A DNA stretch of 64,000 nt, from positions 1,364,001-1,428,000 of the forward strand of contig OY970326.1 of the NCBI GenBank assembly GCA_963717155.1, given 5' to 3'. The notes beneath the pieces are model-generated. The model did not search any database, was not told where the DNA came from, and worked only from the letters and a program-made list of their open reading frames with translations. The stretch is from G963717155 sp963717155. GTDB lineage: Bacteria > Actinomycetota > Thermoleophilia > Gaiellales > JALYLC01. Positions within the stretch are counted from its first letter, which is position 1, and each line of letters opens with the position of its first letter. Below are positions 7,605 to 17,209 of the stretch, piece by piece. Position numbers and translations under genes: made by a program.

Positions 7605-9260
7605 TGCTGCGCGAGCTGCGCGTCGCGAATCTCGTCCTGATCCGCGAGGCATCGCTCGAGCTCGCACCTGGCCTGAACGTGCTGACCGGCGAGACGGGAG
7701 CCGGCAAGACGATCGTCGCCCAGGCGGTGTCGTTGCTGCTCGGCGGCCGGACCGACGCCGCGCTCGTCGGACCAGCCGGATCGGAGGCGTACGTCGAGGC
7801 GGCGTTCGCCGAGGTGCCGCCCGAGCTCATGCCCGAAGGCATCGCCGGGCTCGTGCCGGACGACGAGGACGAGCTGCTGCTCGCACGTCGCGTCGGTGCC
7901 GACGGGCGCTCGCGGGCGCTCGTCTTCGGGCGCTCGTGCGCGCGTGCCGATCTCGAGCTGCTCGGCGGTGGACTCCTCGAGATCGTCTCGCAGCACGAGT
8001 CGCGCCGGCTCGCACGCCCGGGCGTCCAGCTCGACCTGCTCGACGGCGCCGCGGATGCCGGCGATCTCCGCGCGCGCGTTGCCGAGAGCTACGCCGCGCA
8101 GGTTGCCGCACATCGCGCGCTCGAGAACCTCGCGGAGCTGCGCGGAGCGCGCGAACGAGAGCTGGCAGCGTTGCGGGCGCTCGTGGAGGACGCGGATGAG
8201 CTGGAGCTGGAGGCGGGCGAGGAGGTGGCGCTGCGAGTCGAGCGCGACCGCCTGCGTCACCTCGACCGCCTCGTGGCAGCCGCCGCGGACGCTGCCGAGC
8301 GCGTGAACCCCGAGGAGGGAGCGGGCGCCCTGTCGCTGGCAGGCGACGCGGCGCACGAGCTCGAGGGCGCGGCGGAGCTCGACCCGGGCCTCGCGGCGCC
8401 GCTCGCCGACCTGCAGGAGGCGGTCGCGCGTCTGCGAGAGGCGGGCGTCGAGCTGCGCCGCTACCTGCAGGAGCTCGAGGCGGAGCCAGGACGGCTCGAC
8501 CACGTGGAGGCGCGGCTCGGCCGGCTGGCGGAGGCTGCGAGGCTCCACGGAGCGCTCGATGCGGACGAGCTCGCCGCCCGGGCGGACGAGGCGCGCAGCT
8601 GCCCTCGAGTCGGTCGGGGCGGCCGACGAGGAGGAGGCGAGGCTGCGGCGCGAGTCCGAGGTCGCCGATGCCGAGCTGGACGCCGCCGTGTCGGCGCTCC
8701 GCGAGCTCCGCACTGCGGCGGCCGAGCCGTTCGCGCGCTCGGTCGAGGCGCACCTCGCCGACCTCGGCATGGAGCACGCGCAGCTCGAGGTCCGCATCAC
8801 GGACCGCGAGCCGGGGCCGCGCGGCGCCGACGACGTCGAGCTGTTCCTGCAGGCGAACCCCGGCCTCGCCGCCACGCCGATCGCGCGCACCGCGTCCGGC
8901 GGCGAGCTCTCGCGCATCGCGCTCGCCGTGCGGCTCGCGGCGCGCGACCGCTCGGCGCGTCCGACGCTCGTGTTCGACGAGGTCGACGCGGGAGTGGGGG
9001 GACGGACGGCGCGCGCCCTCGGCGAGAAGCTCCTGCGACTCTCCGAGCACACGCAGCTCCTCTGCATCACCCATCTCCCGCAGATCGCGGCGCTGGCAGA
9101 GCGCCACTTCCGGGTGGTCAAGACGGCGGGCGAGCCGAGCGAGACCAGGATCGACGAGCTGACGGGCGACGGCGTGATCGAGGAGCTCGTGCGAATGCTC
9201 GGCGCCGACGTGGGGGATCCGGATGCGCGAGCGCTCGCGGTGAGCCTGCGGAGCGGGTGA
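7604..9260 (+). CDS. recN: DNA repair protein RecN (one frame break)
   Basis: About 552 aa, the normal RecN size: an SMC-like ATPase used in double-strand-break repair. The N-terminal half has the Walker A GLNVLTGETGAGKTIVAQAV and a Q-loop region, then long coiled coils. The C-terminal half has the ABC signature ASGGELSRIALA, Walker B TLVFDEVDAGVGG and the H-loop CITHLPQIAA. One extra base near 8596-8598 shifts frame inside the coiled coil; both halves join cleanly as EARAALESVG if it is removed. The gene is followed directly by the large repeat array. Confidence 0.92.
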
Positions 9261-9380
9261 GGCGAAGATCCGAGTGCGACCTGGCCATAGGTCGTTGGGC
9301 CGTGCCATCCTCGGCAAAGGCGCAGGTGTGGAGCGTGGGTCTCGGGACCTGACGTGGGTCCCGTAAGGCGCTGCGCGGAC

Positions 9381-9640
9381 GTCTTCGATCCGTCGAAATG
9401 GTGATCGCGGTTAGGCCGGAAACGAAATGGGTCGAACGCCACAGGTGGCACTGAACGCGCTGTGGCCGCAGGTGGCGTCCACCAGACGTTTCCGACCCGT
9501 CGCAACCGTGATCGCGGTTAGGCCGCGAAACGAAATAGGACGAAGGCCACAGGTGGCGCTGAGCGCGGAGCGTTCGCAGGTGGCGTCCACCAGACGTTTC
9601 CGATCCGTCGAAACCGTGATCGCGGTTAGGCCGCGACGGA
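9381..9640. repeat. Left-arm tandem repeats, about 107-108 bp period
   Basis: The phrase GTGATCGCGGTTAGGCCG recurs at 9401, 9508 and 9616, so the inner part of the left arm is repeated about three times with periods of 107 and 108 bp. Each unit also contains CACAGGTGGC and the shared stretch CGTCCACCAGACGTTTCCGA. Confidence 0.85.
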
Positions 9641-9781
9641 CATAGGCCTCGAAGATCGCAGGTGGCGCGGGTTCGAAAGATCCACGGGTCGCGTGTTCGA
9701 ATCTTTTCGAGCGCGCCACCTTCGGCGTTTCGCACCAGCGCCACCTGTGGATCCTGGTCGACGATTGCGTGGTCGGCCTAG

Positions 9782-10556
9782 CCGCGATCACGGTTGCGAT
9801 GGGTCGACGACGTCTGCGTGCCTCCGTACGCAGCCGTTTCTAGGTTCCGAGAACCACGCCCACGACCTGCGCTTTTCCGAGGCCGGCATGTGGCCTATGT
9901 CCGTTGCGGCCTGACCGCGATCACGGTTGCGATGGGTCGATGACGTCTGCGCAGCGCCTTACCGGACCGTCGAGAGGTTCCGAGAACCACGCTCCCCACC
10001 TGCGCCTTTCCGAGGCGGGCCTGTGGCCCATGTTCGTTGCGGCCTGACCGCGATCACGGTTGCGATGGGTCGACGACGTCTGCGCAGCGCTCGACGCGGC
10101 CGCCGCGAGGTCCCGAGAACCACGCTCCCCACCTGCGTCTTTTCTGAGGCGGGCATGTGGCCCATGTTCGTTGCGGCCTGACCGCGATCACGGTTGCGAT
10201 GGGTCGATGACGTCTGCGCAGCGCCTTACCGGACCGTCGATAGGTTCCGAGAACCACGCTCCCCACCTGCGCCTTTTCCGAGGCGGGCCTGTGGCCCATG
10301 TTCGTTGCGGCCTGACCGCGATCACGGTTGCGATGGGTCGACGACGTCTGCGCAGCGCTCGACGCGGCCGCCGCGAGGTCCCGAGAACCACGCTCCCCAC
10401 CTGCGTCTTTTCCGAGGCGGACATGTGGCCCATGTTCATTGCGGCCTGACCGCGATCACGGTTGCGATGGGTCGACGACGTCCGCGCAGCGCCTTACGGG
10501 ACCGTCGATAGGTTCCGAGAACCACGCTCCCCACCTGCGCCTTTTCCGAGGCTCGC
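9782..10556. repeat. Right-arm tandem array, six units of 133-134 bp in an alternating A/B pattern
   Basis: CCGCGATCACGGTTGCGATG begins units at 9782, 9915, 10048, 10182, 10316 and 10450 (spacings 133, 133, 134, 134, 134). Units at 9915, 10182 and 10450 read GCGCAGCGCCTTAC then GGACCGTCGA. Units at 10048 and 10316 instead read GCGCAGCGCTCGACGCGGCC. So the array has a higher-order repeat of about 267-268 bp, as expected from unequal crossover of an A-B dimer. Confidence 0.9.
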
Positions 10557-10601
10557 ACCGCGCCGCGAACAGGTGGCCGCACCCCCGGCCGAACCCACGG
10601 C

Positions 10602-10607
10602 TACCAT
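10602..10607 (+). promoter_or_regulatory. Candidate -10 box for pyrG
   Basis: TACCAT, preceded by C, lies 36 nt before the GTG start and just after the last repeat unit. Transcription from about 10614 would leave a 29-nt leader containing GGGGAG, a plausible ribosome site 5 nt before the start. Confidence 0.45.
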
Positions 10608-10642
10608 CCCGAAGCGGGAAGGGTGTCGAGACGGGGAGTGCC

Positions 10643-12292
<1,650 letters not shown>

Positions 12293-12295
12293 CCG

Positions 12296-13420
12296 ATGGC
12301 GGCGGTGGACGAGGTACTCGGGCTGTTCCTCGAGCTTGCCCGGATCCCGAGCCCACCCGGTGACGAGCGTGCCGTCGTCGATCGCTGCGCCGCCTACCTG
12401 CGCGACCTCGGCCTCGAACCCGTAGAGGACGATGCGGCAGGGCCGCTCGGCGGCTCGGCGGGCAACCTCTACTGCCGGATCCCTGCCACCGAGGGCGAAC
12501 GTGGAACCGCGATCTTCCTGTGCGCGCACACGGACACCGTGACGCCCGCAGGGGAGATTCGCCCGATCGTGCAGGACGGCGTCGTGACGAACGCCGAGGA
12601 CGGGATCCTCGGCGCCGACAACAAGGCGACCGTTGCCGCGATGCTCGACGCCGTCCGGCAGATCGTCCGAGCCGGCACGCCGCATGCGGGCATCGAGCTC
12701 GTGCTGACCGCCCAGGAGGAGGTCGGCCTTCGCGGCGCGAAGGCGTTCGACGTCGAGCGCCTGCACGCGCGCATCGGCTACGTCTTCGACCACGCCTCGC
12801 CGATCGGCGGGATGGTGCTCGAGGCGCCGAGCCAGTACAGCATCGACGCGCGGTTCCTGGGTCGCGAGGCCCACTCGGGCATCGCGCCGGAGGAGGGGCG
12901 CAGCGCGATTGCCGCCGCAGCGCGCGCGATCGCCGAGATGCGGCTCGGGCGCATCGACGACGAGACGACTGCGAACATCGGGACGCTGCACGGGGGCAGC
13001 GCCCGGAACATCGTCGCCGGGCTCTGCACCATGCAGGCAGAGACCCGCTCGCTCGACCCGGCGAAGGCCCTTCGACAGTGCCAGGCGATGATCGACTCGA
13101 TCACGCATGCCGCCGACGCCGAGGGGTGCGAGGTCGAGACGGCGACGACCCACGAGTACGAGGCGTACCGGCTGCGGCGCTCCGATCCCGTCGTCGGGCT
13201 CGCGGAGCAGGCCCTCGTCGACTGCGGCTACGTGCCCGAGGTGCTGCGCACCGGCGGCGGCGCAGACTCCCACGTCTTCAACGCGCGGGGCCGTCCGTGC
13301 CTCAATCTGCCGAACGGCATGCGGGCGATCCACACGTCCTCCGAGGAGATCGCGGTGGCGGATGTCGAAGGCATCGTTCGCATCGTGCTGGCACTTGTGG
13401 AAGCTGCCCGCGAGCGGTAA
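12296..13420 (+). CDS. M20 family peptidase, PepT-like
   Basis: The 374-aa product is a di-zinc cytoplasmic peptidase. Metal and catalytic motifs are CAHTDTVTP, GILGADNKATVAAM, LTAQEEVGLRGAK, VFDHA and PNGMRAIHTSSEE, with a dimerisation domain between (AHSGIAPEEGRSAI). The overall pattern is that of tripeptidase T-like (PepT2) proteins rather than ArgE or DapE. It begins 3 bp after pyrG, so it is likely cotranscribed. The exact substrate cannot be read from sequence. Confidence 0.88.
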   Translation: MAAVDEVLGLFLELARIPSPPGDERAVVDRCAAYLRDLGLEPVEDDAAGPLGGSAGNLYCRIPATEGERGTAIFLCAHTDTVTPAGEIRPIVQDGVVTNAEDGILGADNKATVAAMLDAVRQIVRAGTPHAGIELVLTAQEEVGLRGAKAFDVERLHARIGYVFDHASPIGGMVLEAPSQYSIDARFLGREAHSGIAPEEGRSAIAAAARAIAEMRLGRIDDETTANIGTLHGGSARNIVAGLCTMQAETRSLDPAKALRQCQAMIDSITHAADAEGCEVETATTHEYEAYRLRRSDPVVGLAEQALVDCGYVPEVLRTGGGADSHVFNARGRPCLNLPNGMRAIHTSSEEIAVADVEGIVRIVLALVEAARER

Positions 13421-13442
13421 TCCCGGTCGCGCCAACCGGTGG

Positions 13443-13448
13443 TAGGGT
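13443..13448 (+). promoter_or_regulatory. Leaderless-type -10 box for ald
   Basis: TAGGGT preceded by G, with 8 nt to the ATG at 13457. Transcription would start at or next to the start codon; no ribosome site is present. Confidence 0.6.
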
Positions 13449-13456
13449 GGCGAAAT

Positions 13457-14578
13457 ATGAAGATAGGGGTCGTCAAGGAGATCAAGCCTGACGAGTACCG
13501 GGTCGCGTTGACGCCTGCGGGCGCACACGAGCTGGTGGCACGTGGGCATGACGTCGTGGTCGAGCGCGACGCCGGCGAGGGGTCGGCGTTCGCAGATGCC
13601 GAGTACGTCGCCGCGGGCGCCTCGCTCGGCGACGTCGACCACGTCTGGGGCGACGCCGATCTGGTGCTCAAGGTCAAGGAGCCTCTGCCCGCCGAGTACG
13701 CGCGAATTCGCCGGGGACAGATCCTCTTCACCTACCTGCACCTCGCGCCCGCGCCCGAGCTGACGCGCGCGCTGATCGACTCCGGCGCGATCTGCATCGC
13801 CTACGAGACGGTCGAGACGGACGATCGTCGGCTGCCGCTGCTGGCACCGATGAGTGAGGTCGCCGGTCGACTGGCCCCGCAGATGGGCGCACACGCGCTC
13901 GAGCGTCCACAGGGCGGCCGCGGGATGCTGCTCGGCGGCGTCGCAGGCGTCGCCCCGGCGAAGGTCGTCGTGCTCGGCGGCGGGATCGTGGGCTACAACG
14001 CCGCGCTGATCGCCGTCGGGATGCAGGCGGACGTCTGGATCCTCGATCGCTCGATCGACCGCATGCGCGAGCTCGACCCGATGCTCGACGGGCGGGCGAC
14101 GATCGTGATGTCGACCAAGCTCGAGGTCGAGCGTGCGCTGGAGGACGCCGACCTCGTGATCGGCGCCGTGCTCGTCCCGGGGGCCCGAGCCCCGAAGCTC
14201 GTGACGCGCGAGATGCTCGGCCTCATGCGACCGGGGGCCGTGCTCGTCGACGTCGCGATCGACCAGGGCGGATGCTTCGAGACGTCGCATCCGACGACCC
14301 ACTCCGATCCGACGTACGTCGTCGACGGAGTGGTGCACTACTGCGTGGCGAACATGCCCGGCGCGGTGCCGATCAGCTCGACCCGTGCACTGACCAACGC
14401 CACGCTTCCGTACCTCGAGCTCCTGGCCGATCGTGGCTTCGAGCGCGCAATCGGCTTCGCTCCCGCGCTCGCGCGGGGGGTCAGCGTCGTCGACGGCCAG
14501 GTCACCTCGCAACCAGTTGCCGAGGCGCTTGGCTTTCCGTTCGTCCCGCTTGCCGACCTCGTCGGCCAAGCGGCGTAG
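13457..14578 (+). CDS. ald: Alanine dehydrogenase
   Basis: The 373-aa NAD-dependent enzyme interconverts L-alanine and pyruvate plus ammonia. The N-terminus MKIGVVKEIKPDEYRVALTP is diagnostic, as are LVLKVKEPLP, FTYLHLA, the Rossmann VVLGGGIVGYNAALIA and VHYCVANMPGAVP with a catalytic-region Asn. Length is typical. The ATG at 13457 fits both the family N-terminus and the leaderless -10 at 13443. It could feed pyruvate to the PPDK and acetyl-CoA-related genes elsewhere in the window, but that link is inferred. Confidence 0.96.
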   Translation: MKIGVVKEIKPDEYRVALTPAGAHELVARGHDVVVERDAGEGSAFADAEYVAAGASLGDVDHVWGDADLVLKVKEPLPAEYARIRRGQILFTYLHLAPAPELTRALIDSGAICIAYETVETDDRRLPLLAPMSEVAGRLAPQMGAHALERPQGGRGMLLGGVAGVAPAKVVVLGGGIVGYNAALIAVGMQADVWILDRSIDRMRELDPMLDGRATIVMSTKLEVERALEDADLVIGAVLVPGARAPKLVTREMLGLMRPGAVLVDVAIDQGGCFETSHPTTHSDPTYVVDGVVHYCVANMPGAVPISSTRALTNATLPYLELLADRGFERAIGFAPALARGVSVVDGQVTSQPVAEALGFPFVPLADLVGQAA

Positions 14579-14615
14579 TCAGTCAGTCAAGAAGCTCCCA
14601 TCCAGGGGTCTCGAA

Positions 14616-14632
14616 CGGGCCGGCACGGCCCG
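14616..14632 (+). terminator. Short GC hairpin after ald, before a secreted-lipoprotein gene
   Basis: CGGGCCG and CGGCCCG form a perfect 7-bp stem with a 3-nt loop. It lies 38 bp after the ald stop and just before the next gene's AGAAGGAG ribosome site. It could end ald transcripts or be part of the next leader; no U tract follows. A GTCAGTCAGTCA repeat lies just upstream. Confidence 0.4.
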
Positions 14633-14650
14633 CGGAAGAAGGAGAAGAGC

Positions 14651-15982
14651 ATGAGCTCGGACACCAGTCGTACCTATCGGCGTCCACATCTCGGTCGTAT
14701 GCGACGTGCTGCACTCGCCGCTGTTGCGGTGATCGTCGGCGCGATCGTGCTGTCGGGCTGCGTCGTGATCCAGTCAGAGAGCGCGGTGCAGGCGAACGTG
14801 ATCGGGAACAGCGTGACGGTGACGACGGTGCTGTGCGCGAGCAGCGCCTCCGCCGCTGCGCCGTGCAACAGCCCGGGGAACTACAACCAGAACGCAGGGC
14901 CCGGTGCGACCGGCCAGCTGCTCGTCGGCTACCGGATACCCGCCGGCGTGACGGCTCCACCGACGATCGTGTCGAACGTCCCCTCGGTGGACGAGAACGG
15001 CAGCCCGATCACCGTGCCGGTCACGTTCACGCAGAGCCCGACGTACTCGGCTGGACTGACCTCGCTGCTTCCGCCTCCGGGCGGCACCTTCTGGGTCGGC
15101 TACGAGTCGGAGACCCAGAACTACACGCCGACCGGTCCGCAGACGTTGACCCTCGCGCCGAGCTTCGGTCTTCCCGCTGGGTTCGTCGGCCCGTTCAACT
15201 GGCGCACGGTCGTCGGCTTCCGGCACAAGATCTTCACGGGCACGCCGGTGTCGTGCCCGGCGCCGTTCCCCGGGGTGTCGTACCCGAGCCCGGCGCTGAC
15301 CACGTTGCCGAGCGTCTGCGTCGACTATCCGGATCTCGCCACGATCAACGGGCCGCCGAGCTCGCTCGCGACCGGTGATCTCGCGATCACGCCTCCCACG
15401 GCGAAGTTCGCTGCCGGCGCGAGCGCGTCGATGGCGTTCGTGGCGGTGCTCACCGGAGGCAACCCGACGTCCGGCGCGTTCTCTGCGACGGTCGCCACGA
15501 CGGTTCCCGGCGTCACCCCGACGATCACCCCGGCGGCCTTCACGCCGGGGCCGAACTCGCAGAACCCGCTGACCGTCTCGTTCAGCGTGCCTGCGAGCAC
15601 GCCCGTCGGTACCTACGACGTCACGGTGACCGCCACCGTTGCGGGCCAGGCGCGCAGCGCGACGGGTCACATCACCGTCACCCCGTCGGCGAAGGCGCTG
15701 GCTGCGGCCGCCGCGAAGCTGACGTCCAAGCTCAAGACGACCACGCTCAAGGCCGCGAGGAAGACGGGCATCGCGCTGACCCTGACCCTCTCGAAGAAGT
15801 CGGCCGTCTCGCTCGTCGGCATCCAGACCAAGCCCAAGGTGTCGGTCACGGTCAAGAAGACCCTGAAGGCGGGCAAGAAGACCATCGTGCTCATCAAGAG
15901 CAAGAAGTTCCACAAGGGCAAGGTCACGATCACGTTCAAGGGCGGCGGCCTGACGAAGGTGTTCGTCACGACGCTGAAGTGA
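14651..15982 (+). CDS. Secreted lipoprotein with lysine-rich C-terminus
   Basis: A 443-aa protein starts at ATG 14651 behind a strong AGAAGGAG ribosome site. Residues about 17-40 form a basic-hydrophobic signal ending in the lipobox LSGC, so it should be anchored outside the membrane as a lipoprotein. The body is rich in Thr, Pro, Ser and Gly with immunoglobulin-like strand patterns (VPASTPVGTYDVTVTATV). The last 100 residues are strongly basic beta repeats (KTTTLKAARKTGIALTL, KVSVTVKKTLKAGKKTIVL, KFHKGKVTITFKGGG), like C-terminal surface modules of Thermoleophilia secreted proteins. No enzymatic motif is seen. It is followed by a strong hairpin. Confidence 0.75.
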   Translation: MSSDTSRTYRRPHLGRMRRAALAAVAVIVGAIVLSGCVVIQSESAVQANVIGNSVTVTTVLCASSASAAAPCNSPGNYNQNAGPGATGQLLVGYRIPAGVTAPPTIVSNVPSVDENGSPITVPVTFTQSPTYSAGLTSLLPPPGGTFWVGYESETQNYTPTGPQTLTLAPSFGLPAGFVGPFNWRTVVGFRHKIFTGTPVSCPAPFPGVSYPSPALTTLPSVCVDYPDLATINGPPSSLATGDLAITPPTAKFAAGASASMAFVAVLTGGNPTSGAFSATVATTVPGVTPTITPAAFTPGPNSQNPLTVSFSVPASTPVGTYDVTVTATVAGQARSATGHITVTPSAKALAAAAAKLTSKLKTTTLKAARKTGIALTLTLSKKSAVSLVGIQTKPKVSVTVKKTLKAGKKTIVLIKSKKFHKGKVTITFKGGGLTKVFVTTLK

Positions 15983-15994
15983 TCTCGCCAGCTC

Positions 15995-16029
15995 GGGGGG
16001 AGGCCGGCGACCATGGCCGGCCTCCCCCC
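15995..16029. terminator. Strong intergenic hairpin (14-bp perfect stem)
   Basis: GGGGGGAGGCCGGC at 15995-16008 and its exact reverse complement at 16016-16029 enclose a 7-nt loop. It sits 12 bp after the lipoprotein stop and 10 bp before the deoB -10 box. It looks like a terminator without a U tract, isolating the lipoprotein gene from deoB. Confidence 0.75.
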
Positions 16030-16038
16030 GACGGCTGG

Positions 16039-16044
16039 TAGCGT
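16039..16044 (+). promoter_or_regulatory. Leaderless-type -10 box for deoB
   Basis: TAGCGT preceded by G, with 7 nt to the ATG at 16052; no ribosome site between them. It supports 16052 over the upstream ATG at 16013, which lies in the terminator hairpin. Confidence 0.6.
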
Positions 16045-16051
16045 TGCGTCG

Positions 16052-17209
16052 ATGGGCCGCCGCGCTTGCCTGATCGTGCTCGATGCCGTTGGTGCGGGCG
16101 CGCTGCCCGACGCCGACGCGTACGGCGATGCCGGGTCGAGCACGCTGCAACACGTCGCCGAGGCGGTCGGTGGGCTCGACCTTCCGAACATGCAGGCGCT
16201 CGGGCTCGGCAACGTGCTTCCGCTCGTCGGGTGCCCGCCGCGCGATGACGCGCCGTCCGTCGCAGGTCGGCTGCGCGAGCACTCGGCCGGGAAGGACACC
16301 ACCACCGGCCACTGGGAGCTGATGGGCGTGATCACCGAGAAGGCGATGCCCACGTATCCGGATGGCTTTCCCGACGACGTGATCGACGCGTTCAGCGAGG
16401 CGACGGGGCGCGGGGTCATCGGCAACGTCGCCGCGTCGGGGACCGAGATCATCGAGCGGCTCGGCGAGGAGCACCAGCGCACCGGCAAGTGGATCGTCTA
16501 CACCTCCGCCGACTCGGTGTTCCAGGTCGCCGCGCACGAGCAGACCGTTCCGCTCGAGGAGCTGTACGAGGCATGTCGTATCGCGCGTCGGCAGCTGGTG
16601 GGCGAGCACGCGGTCGGGCGTGTCATCGCCCGGCCCTTCGAGGGCGAGCCGGGCGCCTACCGGCGCACGGCGCACCGCCACGACTTCTCGCTCGAGCCGG
16701 CGCGCCCGAACCACCTGACACGGATCTGCGAGGCGGGTCTGCCCGTCGTCGGCGTCGGGAAGATCTCGGACGTCTTCGCGGGCCGTGACGTCACGCGCTC
16801 CGAGCCGACGTCCTCGAACGCCGATGGCATCGCGACCACGCGACGGCTGCTCGGCGAGCTCGATGAGGGCTTCATCTTCGTGAACCTCGTCGAGACCGAC
16901 ATGCTCTACGGCCACCGCAACGACCCCGTCGGCTTCCACGGCAGCCTCGAGCAGTTCGACCGCGCGCTGCCGTCGTTGCTCGAGCTTCTCGGGCCGGACG
17001 ATCTGTTCGTGCTGTCGTCCGACCACGGCTGCGATCCGACGACGGCCTCGACCGATCACTCCCGCGAGCACGCCCTGCTGGTGGCGCACACTCCGAGCCG
17101 GGGACATGGGCCACGGCACGACGGCTGGTTCCCGGACGTCGGTGCGACCGTCGCGGGCTGGCTCGGGGCGCACGATCCGGCGCTCCCCGGGTCGCTGATC
17201 CGCTGGTGA
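16052..17209 (+). CDS. deoB: Phosphopentomutase
   Basis: The 385-aa alkaline-phosphatase-superfamily enzyme interconverts (deoxy)ribose 1- and 5-phosphates. Motifs are CLIVLDAVGAGALPDA (first metal Asp), GKDTTTGHWELMGV (the phosphorylatable Thr region), VNLVETDMLYGHRNDP, and SSDHGCDPTT with DHSREHALL (second metal site). The stop overlaps the GTG of deoA, giving a nucleoside-salvage operon. DeoA releases the sugar 1-phosphate and DeoB isomerises it to the 5-phosphate. Confidence 0.96.
   Translation: MGRRACLIVLDAVGAGALPDADAYGDAGSSTLQHVAEAVGGLDLPNMQALGLGNVLPLVGCPPRDDAPSVAGRLREHSAGKDTTTGHWELMGVITEKAMPTYPDGFPDDVIDAFSEATGRGVIGNVAASGTEIIERLGEEHQRTGKWIVYTSADSVFQVAAHEQTVPLEELYEACRIARRQLVGEHAVGRVIARPFEGEPGAYRRTAHRHDFSLEPARPNHLTRICEAGLPVVGVGKISDVFAGRDVTRSEPTSSNADGIATTRRLLGELDEGFIFVNLVETDMLYGHRNDPVGFHGSLEQFDRALPSLLELLGPDDLFVLSSDHGCDPTTASTDHSREHALLVAHTPSRGHGPRHDGWFPDVGATVAGWLGAHDPALPGSLIRW

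Larger units (their letters stand above)
9281..10556. repeat. Large inverted-repeat element with tandemly expanded arms (copy 1)
   Basis: This noncoding block of about 1.28 kb separates recN from pyrG. Its left arm (about 9300-9412) is the reverse complement of its right arm (about 10445-10556). For example, GTCCCGTAAGGCGCTGCGCG on the left matches CGCGCAGCGCCTTACGGGAC on the right, and GCGCAGGT near the left end pairs with ACCTGCGCC near the right end. The middle holds further tandem copies of arm sequence (see sub-features). Related single elements lie at about 34029-34386 and 63396-63903. It encodes no convincing protein; the many short open frames are by-products of the repeats. Confidence 0.88.

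Noticed and set aside
9686..9700. GTTCGAATC resembling a tRNA T-loop inside repeat copy 1
   Set aside because: No acceptor, D or anticodon stems can be built around it, and the equivalent positions of copies 2 and 3 do not keep it.
9427..10449. Several similar short open frames in the repeat array
   Set aside because: They are the same repeat read in different frames on both strands, with no ribosome site or leaderless box, and they change frame between units.
9782..10556. Regularly spaced repeats resembling a CRISPR array
   Set aside because: The repeat units are contiguous, 133-134 bp long, and have no unique spacers; no cas genes are near.
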